From CBDUXZ01 sp965371325 [NCBI: uncultured bacterium] (lineage in GTDB: Bacteria > JAUYMQ01), in NCBI GenBank assembly GCA_965371325.1, contig CBDUXZ010000034.1, positions 1 to 10,059 of the forward strand: a stretch of DNA of 10,059 nt, in the 5' to 3' direction. The position numbers were made by a program, and so were the translations under genes. Below, one piece after another: positions 6,405 to 10,059 of the stretch (the stretch's first letter is position 1; each line of letters begins with the position of its first letter). Under the pieces are notes generated by a model. It was not told the origin of the DNA. It worked only from the letters and a program-made list of their open reading frames with translations, and made no database searches.

Positions 6405-6424
6405 AACAACTCTCTAACAACTCT
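6405..6424. repeat. 9-bp direct repeat with 11-bp period
   Basis: AACAACTCT occurs at 6405-6413 and 6416-6424, so the copies are one DNA helical turn apart. It lies in the 177-bp gap (6278-6454) between the ispH stop and the small basic-protein gene. That gap also holds a TATAAG hexamer on the - strand (6320-6315), a possible -10 box for the basic-protein gene but with no good -35. The palindrome CCATG-T-CATGG sits near the ispH stop. No ispH terminator with a T-run was found. Confidence 0.4.
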
Positions 6425-6454
6425 AACTTGATGCGCTAAGTCGGGGAAGCCATG

Positions 6455-7405
6455 TCATGGATGTTCAGCCCGAGCTTGCACCGCGGCCTTCAACTCCGGT
6501 GGCAGTGCAAACGTAACGTCCTCCTTGACCAGCTCCAGCTCCCGCACACTTGTGCCTCCAAGCTCGAAAAGTCGGTCCACGACCCTGGAAACGAGGCTCT
6601 CCGGAGCGCTTGCCCCAGCGGTCAAGCCAACGCGCCGCACATCTCTTAACCAATTCGGGTTGATATCCTCGGCCGACTCAACCAGGTATGCGCGAACCCC
6701 TCGCGCCTGCGCCACCTCGACAAGGCGGTTGGAGTTGGAGGATTCGGGCGCACCGACAACAAGGATAACGTCCGCCTCGTCCACGATTTTCTTGACGGCG
6801 TTTTGCCTATTCGTGGTCGCATAGCAGATGTCGTCCTTGCGTGGGCCTTCGATGCCGGGAAACCTTCGCTTGAGGGCCTCGACCACCTGCATTGTATCGT
6901 CAACGGAGAGCGTGGTTTGGGTGAGATAGGCGGCCTTCCCGGGATAGGGTAACTCGAGAGCATCCACTTCCTCTGGCGTCGAGACCAGCCACATCCTGCC
7001 CGGAACCTCCCCCATAGTCCCCTCGACCTCCACGTGTCCCCGGTGCCCTATGAGCACGAGGTTATAACCATCACGCGCATACCGAATGGCTTCCAGATGG
7101 ACTTTGGTGACGAGTGGGCAGGTGGCGTCGATGGTTTGAAGCCCCCGTTCCCGCGCTTCGGCGCGCACTGTGGGGGACACCCCGTGCGCGGAGAAGATGA
7201 CCACACTTCCGCGTGGCACGTCCGCGATTTCGTCAACGAACCGCGCACCGAGGGCCCGCAACCCCGCCACGACGTGCCGGTTGTGCACAATCTCGTGGCG
7301 TACGTAGACGGGCCGGCCGACTACTTCGATCGCAAGCTTGACGATCTCGATCGCGCGATCGACACCCGCGCAGAATCCACGAGGCTTTGCGAGTAGGATT
7401 TCCAT
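6455..7405 (-). CDS. ispH: 4-hydroxy-3-methylbut-2-enyl diphosphate reductase
   Basis: IspH (LytB) is the iron-sulfur enzyme that makes IPP and DMAPP in the last step of the MEP isoprenoid pathway, in the cytosol. The 316 residues match the family length. The three cluster-binding cysteines are present: C12 (PRGFCAGVDRAI), C96 (DATCPLVTKVH) and C193 (DICYATTNRQ). Substrate-contact residues include H41, H74 (FSAHGVSP), H124 and the catalytic E126 in HRGHVEVEG, with TQTT at 162-165, SSNS at 221-224 and the late ASAPE motif. The ATG at 7405 gives the canonical N-terminus. It begins 11 bp after the alcohol dehydrogenase stop and lacks a clear Shine-Dalgarno, so translational coupling with the upstream gene is likely. 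It encodes the short IspH form without the RpsA fusion seen in some bacteria. Confidence 0.97.
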   Translation of the reverse strand: MEILLAKPRGFCAGVDRAIEIVKLAIEVVGRPVYVRHEIVHNRHVVAGLRALGARFVDEIADVPRGSVVIFSAHGVSPTVRAEARERGLQTIDATCPLVTKVHLEAIRYARDGYNLVLIGHRGHVEVEGTMGEVPGRMWLVSTPEEVDALELPYPGKAAYLTQTTLSVDDTMQVVEALKRRFPGIEGPRKDDICYATTNRQNAVKKIVDEADVILVVGAPESSNSNRLVEVAQARGVRAYLVESAEDINPNWLRDVRRVGLTAGASAPESLVSRVVDRLFELGGTSVRELELVKEDVTFALPPELKAAVQARAEHP

Positions 7406-7416
7406 TGCCGAGCCGT

Positions 7417-8514
7417 CTAGAAGAGGATCATCCCGCGGGCGTTCAGCCCCTCGGTCATGTCCGAGAAAGCCTGGTTCACATCTTCCAGCTTGTAGGTCCT
7501 GGTGACAAGCTCGTCGAGCTTGAGCTTTCCCGAACGGTAGAGGGCGAGCAGGCGGGGAATATCAAGATGAGGATTGGCGCCTCCGTACCACGATCCGACG
7601 ACACTCTTCTCGAGGAGGGGAATGAGGAAGCCGTTCAGGGTGACCGAAGCGCCGAACCGACTTACCCCTACCACAACACATGTTCCGGCCTTCCTGCAGG
7701 CTGCGTATGCCTGTTCCACTACCTCGGGAACGCCGATGGCCTCGAATGCAAAATCGCAGCCTCGGCCTTCGGTGAGATCCTTGATCGCCGGTACAGGGTC
7801 GTCTTTGGATGAGTTAATCGTATGCGTAGCGCCAAACGTCCGGGCGAATTCGAGCTTCCGATCATTCAGATCCACGGCGATGATCCTCTCCGCCCCCGCA
7901 ATGGCGGCCCCCTGGATGATGTTGAGCCCGACGCCGCCCGTTCCGAAGACGGCGACGTAGCTGCCTGGCGGCACCCGGGCCGTTTTGAACACGGCGCCAA
8001 CGCCGGTCATCACGGCGCAGCCGAGGAGCGCGGCCTTCTCGAGCGGTGTGTCCTCCGGCATCTTCACCACCGCATTCGCCGACGCGATCACCGTTTCGGC
8101 CATCGTCCCGACACCCGAGAAGGAAAAGAGGTCTTTCCCGTCCTTGTGAAGACGGCTGGTTCCGTCGGGCATCATGGAGATTCGGTTGATCTTCTCGCCA
8201 ACCTCACAGAGATTCTGGCGCCCGATGAGGCAGTAATAGCAGCTCCCGCAAGTGGTCACCCAGGATAGGACGGCCTTGTCTCCCACCTTCACATGGCTCA
8301 CGCCCTCGCCGACCTCTTCAACAATGCCCGCACCCTCATGTCCCAACACGCAGGGGAGCATCAGCGGAAGGACACCGGTCACGACGGACAGATCCGACTG
8401 ACAGACGCCGCTCGCCACCATGCGCACCCGAACCTCGCCTTGCCTGGGGGCGTCGCAGTCGATCTCTTCCACGACGAGCGGCTTGTCCCGCTCATAACAA
8501 ATTACCGCCTTCAT
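7417..8514 (-). CDS. Zinc-dependent alcohol dehydrogenase (class III-like MDR family)
   Basis: This is a cytosolic medium-chain dehydrogenase/reductase that oxidises alcohols or reduces aldehydes with NAD(H). The 365 residues begin with a GroES-like catalytic domain. It contains the catalytic zinc ligands C38 (SGVCQSD), H59-E60 (LGHEGAG) and C166 (LLGCAVMTGVGAV), and the structural zinc lobe C89, C92, C95, C103 in CGSCYYCLIGRQNLC. The Rossmann fold has GTGGVG (191-196), and D215 at the end of the second strand (IIAVDLNDRK) points to NAD rather than NADP. The layout resembles class III and NDMA-type alcohol dehydrogenases. The substrate cannot be told. A Shine-Dalgarno AAGGAGG (8531-8525) lies 10 nt before the ATG at 8514. 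It is the first gene of a probable two-gene unit with ispH. A role connected with isoprenoid alcohols or aldehydes would be speculation. Confidence 0.93.
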   Translation of the reverse strand: MKAVICYERDKPLVVEEIDCDAPRQGEVRVRMVASGVCQSDLSVVTGVLPLMLPCVLGHEGAGIVEEVGEGVSHVKVGDKAVLSWVTTCGSCYYCLIGRQNLCEVGEKINRISMMPDGTSRLHKDGKDLFSFSGVGTMAETVIASANAVVKMPEDTPLEKAALLGCAVMTGVGAVFKTARVPPGSYVAVFGTGGVGLNIIQGAAIAGAERIIAVDLNDRKLEFARTFGATHTINSSKDDPVPAIKDLTEGRGCDFAFEAIGVPEVVEQAYAACRKAGTCVVVGVSRFGASVTLNGFLIPLLEKSVVGSWYGGANPHLDIPRLLALYRSGKLKLDELVTRTYKLEDVNQAFSDMTEGLNARGMILF

Positions 8515-8751
8515 GGGCTCAAGGCCTCCTTTTCCCCAACGATGAGTCGTGCTTGCTTATTGTTATTCCGGGTTCGCTTTGGATCCTGTTCCGAACGAAT
8601 GTCCGACTGACATCATCCCCCGCTCATGACAGAAATGCAAACCGGCCTCACGGCGCAATACGAGCGGAAAACCGTCCGATACGTGGCCGCTCACGGAGGC
8701 GGCGTCCCGCTCTTGCCCGAGCGATTGCCCGTGGAGAAAGGGACGGCAGCT
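8515..8751. other. Intergenic region between tmk and the alcohol dehydrogenase gene
   Basis: This is 237 bp with no supported gene. It presumably carries the promoter of the alcohol dehydrogenase-ispH unit on the - strand; TTGCAT (8644-8639) with GATGAT 17 bp on is a weak candidate. The only strong signal is the AAGGAGG at 8531-8525. No intrinsic terminator with a T-run is visible after tmk. A + strand open frame from 8626 runs into tmk and has no ribosome binding site. Confidence 0.4.
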
Positions 8752-9420
8752 TCATGCCGCGGGGGACGGCGGGCCGCCCTGGCTCACCAGCTCTTCGAGG
8801 AAGGGCCCCACAATCGACCAGATACGCGCCTGCACTTCGGCCGGCGGTTCCGTCGCGCCAACCCGCCGGAGGGCGGTGTCTTCGAAGGTTTCATATAGTT
8901 CCGCGACGCGCGAAAGAAATCCCGCCTTTTCGTAAGCAACTTCGGTTTCGCCTTCCCTGTTCTTTTCGATGCGATCGATTCCAACCGACGGATCGGCATG
9001 CAAAAGCAGCACAAGATCGGGGCACGGAAAGAGCGCTTCGTTCATCTCCCTGATACGCTCGGGGTCGATCCCGAGCGCTCCCTGGTCGGCCATGGTTGAA
9101 AAGTAATAACGATCGGTCACGACGATCTTCCCTCTCTTCAGCGCGGGCCTGATGATCTGATCCACATGCTCTTTCCGATCGCGCAGAAACCACTCCACCT
9201 CTTCCTCGGGTGAAACGTCTCCCCGGCCCTCCCTTGCAAGACGGCGAATGCGCTTTCCCCACTCGCCGTTGGTCGGCTCGCGGGTCGCCACCACGGGCCA
9301 CCCCTCTTCCTCGAGACGCGCCACAAGCAGGGCCCCCTGGGTGGTCTTTCCGGTCCCGTCGATCCCTTCAAGGACGATAAGAACGCCCCGCCTGAGCTTT
9401 TTCAGCCTGCTCCGGCCCAT
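8752..9420 (-). CDS. tmk: Thymidylate kinase
   Basis: This cytosolic enzyme phosphorylates dTMP to dTDP for DNA synthesis. From the ATG at 9420 it has 222 residues; the family norm is about 205-230. The P-loop LEGIDGTGKTT (17-27), the dTMP-contacting REPT (48-51), DRYYFSTMADQGALG (103-117; the DR pair and QG are family hallmarks) and a charged LID segment (DRIEKNREGE, 149-158) are all present. The open frame extends upstream to 9696, but that part overlaps the divergent bS22 gene and its promoter and looks non-coding. An ATG at 9441 (229 residues) is the main alternative start. 9420 is preferred because a GGGAGATCGGAA purine stretch precedes it, though neither site is strong. The final residues (SQGGPPSPAA) are an unstructured tail. 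Confidence 0.93.
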   Translation of the reverse strand: MGRSRLKKLRRGVLIVLEGIDGTGKTTQGALLVARLEEEGWPVVATREPTNGEWGKRIRRLAREGRGDVSPEEEVEWFLRDRKEHVDQIIRPALKRGKIVVTDRYYFSTMADQGALGIDPERIREMNEALFPCPDLVLLLHADPSVGIDRIEKNREGETEVAYEKAGFLSRVAELYETFEDTALRRVGATEPPAEVQARIWSIVGPFLEELVSQGGPPSPAA

Positions 9421-9503
9421 TCGCTTTTCCGATCTCCCCATTTCATGCCAAAGGCAATCCCGGGTTTCGCCCCTGCTGCCCTCTAGTCTAGCACGGTGGA
9501 GGA

Positions 9504-9519
9504 AGCGTCTCCGGACGCT
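9504..9519. other. Short hairpin with UNCG-type loop between tmk and bS22
   Basis: AGCGTC (9504-9509) and GACGCT (9514-9519) form a perfect 6-bp stem around TCCG, which as RNA on the + strand is a C(UCCG)G tetraloop, a very stable class. It lies in the divergent region between tmk and the bS22 promoter. On the tmk side it would be in the 5' leader or act as an operator dyad. Its role is unknown. Confidence 0.35.
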
Positions 9520-9550
9520 ATTCGGCCGGTGAGAGCGGGGAGACGGAGCG

Positions 9551-9579
9551 TTGACAAAGGACGGGGCGATTCCTATACT
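9551..9579 (+). promoter_or_regulatory. Sigma-70 promoter of the bS22 gene
   Basis: TTGACA (9551-9556, a full consensus match) and TATACT (9574-9579, five of six) are separated by exactly 17 bp. The start of transcription would be near 9586, leaving a leader of about 30 nt before the gene's ribosome binding site. It is by far the best promoter in the window and points to strong constitutive expression. Confidence 0.88.
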
Positions 9580-9607
9580 CCGTCCGCCTTTAAGCCCCGA
9601 AACCCGC

Positions 9608-9613
9608 GGAGGG
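9608..9613 (+). promoter_or_regulatory. Ribosome binding site fixing the TTG start of bS22
   Basis: GGAGGG lies 5 nt before TTG at 9619. No ATG or GTG in this frame lies at a suitable distance, so this site determines the start. Confidence 0.8.
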
Positions 9614-9618
9614 TCCTG

Positions 9619-9705
9619 TTGGGAAGCGTTGTCAAGAAACGGCGTAAGAAGATTCGCAAGCACAAGCAGAAGAAGCTTCGCCGAAAGATGCGGCACAAGC
9701 GCTGA
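9619..9705 (+). CDS. bS22-type small ribosomal protein (AURKAIP1/COX24 domain), 28 residues
   Basis: A 28-residue, extremely basic protein (17 Lys/Arg) that begins MGSVVKKRRKKIRKHK and ends LRRKMRHKR. It closely follows the pattern of the mycobacterial bS22 protein, a component of the small ribosomal subunit that is homologous to the mitochondrial AURKAIP1/COX24 domain (established family; match made from memory). The start is TTG with a good ribosome binding site 5 nt upstream. Starting here reproduces the MGSV-[IV]-KKRR N-terminus of the family. A longer in-frame reading from 9496 would cross the promoter and is rejected. It is a stand-alone gene with its own near-consensus promoter and a downstream T-run. 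Genes this short are commonly missed by gene callers. Confidence 0.87.
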   Translation: MGSVVKKRRKKIRKHKQKKLRRKMRHKR

Positions 9706-9735
9706 GGGCGCGGATCCGGGGCCCGGCCTTTTTTT
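9706..9735 (+). terminator. Probable intrinsic terminator of bS22
   Basis: A very GC-rich segment directly after the stop codon is followed by seven Ts (9729-9735). GGGC (9706-9709) can pair with GCCC (9721-9724), and longer imperfect pairings that reach GGCC (9725-9728) are possible. I cannot decide the exact fold by eye. Confidence 0.6.
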
Positions 9736-9762
9736 GAATCAGCGCAACCCACCGAATGTCGA

Positions 9763-9789
9763 AAGGCCCGGTCGAAACGACCGGGCCTT
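9763..9789. terminator. Strong hairpin, probable bidirectional terminator
   Basis: AAGGCCCGGTCG (9763-9774) and CGACCGGGCCTT (9778-9789) form a perfect 12-bp stem with an AAA loop. It sits between two convergent genes, bS22 (+) and the edge gene (-), and has A-rich/T-rich ends on both strands, although the T-tract beyond the stem is short either way. It is a probable back-up terminator for bS22 and terminator for the opposite gene. Confidence 0.65.
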
Positions 9790-9825
9790 CTCCTGTCCGT
9801 CGCCGCGCGGCGGCTTTACACATGC

Positions 9826-9853
9826 GATTCCGCCAGCGGGCGTGTGCGGAATC
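9826..9853 (-). other. Inverted repeat downstream of the edge gene
   Basis: GATTCCGC (9826-9833) and GCGGAATC (9846-9853) are perfect 8-bp complements around a 12-nt loop, 18 bp beyond the stop of the - strand edge gene. No T-run follows. A further 12-bp GC palindrome, CGCCGCGCGGCG, lies at 9801-9812. These are probably mRNA 3' end structures preceding the terminator at 9763-9789. Confidence 0.4.
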
Positions 9854-9871
9854 TGAGTCCCGTTCAGCCCG

Positions 9872-10059
9872 TCAATCCGTGACCTGATCTCCCTCCCCGA
9901 TCTCACGCCGCTCGACGGCGCTCTCGAGGCCCGCGAGAAAGCGCTCCCCGGAAACGAATACCAGCAACCGCCTCGCACGGGGCGATATTTCGACCAGGGA
10001 GAGCAACGGATCCCGTTCCGGATTGAACTCGGACACATCGCGCTCGCGCAGGGAGATCC
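9872..10059 (-). CDS. 3' end of an unrecognised gene running off the window edge
   Basis: A - strand frame open from the right edge to TGA at 9874-9872 gives 61 residues starting ISLRERDVSEFNPERDPLL and ending REIGEGDQVTD. A stretch near the middle, RRLLVFVSGERFLAGLE, is protein-like. About three quarters of its codons end in G or C, in keeping with neighbouring genes, and hairpins that could terminate it follow. I do not recognise the family, and no function is offered. The codon-aligned + strand frame is also open but has no start codon. The third possibility, a - strand frame from 10038, would run through the terminator hairpin. No N-terminus is visible, so size and start are unknown. Confidence 0.55.
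   Translation of the reverse strand, partial: ISLRERDVSEFNPERDPLLSLVEISPRARRLLVFVSGERFLAGLESAVERREIGEGDQVTD

Noticed and set aside
8626-8898. + strand open frame of 90 residues overlapping the end of tmk
   Set aside because: It has no ribosome binding site, is Arg/Gly-rich as expected for the antisense of a GC-rich gene, and overlaps the well-supported tmk coding region.
9496-9618. Longer bS22 frame starting upstream
   Set aside because: It spans the TTGACA/TATACT promoter, and the upstream residues do not resemble the family. The TTG at 9619 has the correct ribosome binding site and N-terminus.
9421-9696. N-terminal extension of the tmk frame up to 9696
   Set aside because: It would overlap the bS22 gene and its promoter, contains no kinase homology, and TMK proteins normally begin shortly before the P-loop.
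9739-10038. - strand frame of 99 residues near the right edge
   Set aside because: It runs through the perfect 12-bp terminator hairpin and has a composition typical of a shadow frame. Another - strand frame ending at 9872 has better codon usage.
1-10059. Search for CRISPR arrays, insertion sequences, toxin-antitoxin pairs and defence genes
   Set aside because: No regularly spaced repeats, transposase motifs, terminal inverted repeats or defence-type domains were seen on either strand; every gene over 100 residues that lies wholly in the window has a housekeeping or common metabolic identity.

Overview
The window is a G+C-rich bacterial chromosome segment. Its content is ordinary housekeeping: glycolysis, protein export, a leucine tRNA, DNA maintenance, an ABC-F ATPase, isoprenoid synthesis and dTTP synthesis. 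Gene order (pgk-tpiA-secG-tRNA-Leu), an rmuC gene, ispH of the MEP pathway and a bS22-type (AURKAIP1/COX24) mini ribosomal protein suggest a Gram-negative-type lineage such as a deltaproteobacterium or a related uncultured phylum. The sequence alone does not fix the taxon. I see no insertion sequence, prophage, CRISPR array, toxin-antitoxin pair or other defence module.

Left part (1-3886, + strand): the 3' end of pgk, then tpiA and secG, closely spaced and probably one operon. Next come tRNA-Leu(GAG) and a strong intrinsic terminator with a perfect 12-bp stem. After a plausible sigma-70 promoter comes rmuC, which encodes a membrane-anchored coiled-coil protein with a nuclease-like domain. rmuC converges on the next gene with only 10 bp between the stop codons.

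Middle part (3897-8514, - strand): read in the direction of transcription there are two units. One is a zinc-dependent alcohol dehydrogenase followed after 11 bp by ispH. The other is a 93-residue, very Lys/Arg-rich, histone-H1-like protein followed by an ABC-F family ATPase. A compact set of competing hairpins ending in an intrinsic terminator lies between the small basic gene and the ABC-F gene. The small gene's ribosome binding site is buried in an inverted repeat. These are the best candidates for undescribed regulation here.

Right part (8515-10059): tmk lies on the - strand. Divergent from it is a near-consensus sigma-70 promoter (TTGACA-17-TATACT) that drives a 28-codon TTG-initiated bS22 gene, followed by a run of terminator-like hairpins. 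The 3' end of an unrecognised - strand gene runs off the window edge.

No large novel system is visible. The points worth follow-up are small: the tiny ribosomal protein gene, the basic nucleoid-like protein with its sequestered ribosome binding site, and the attenuator-like leader in front of the ABC-F gene.
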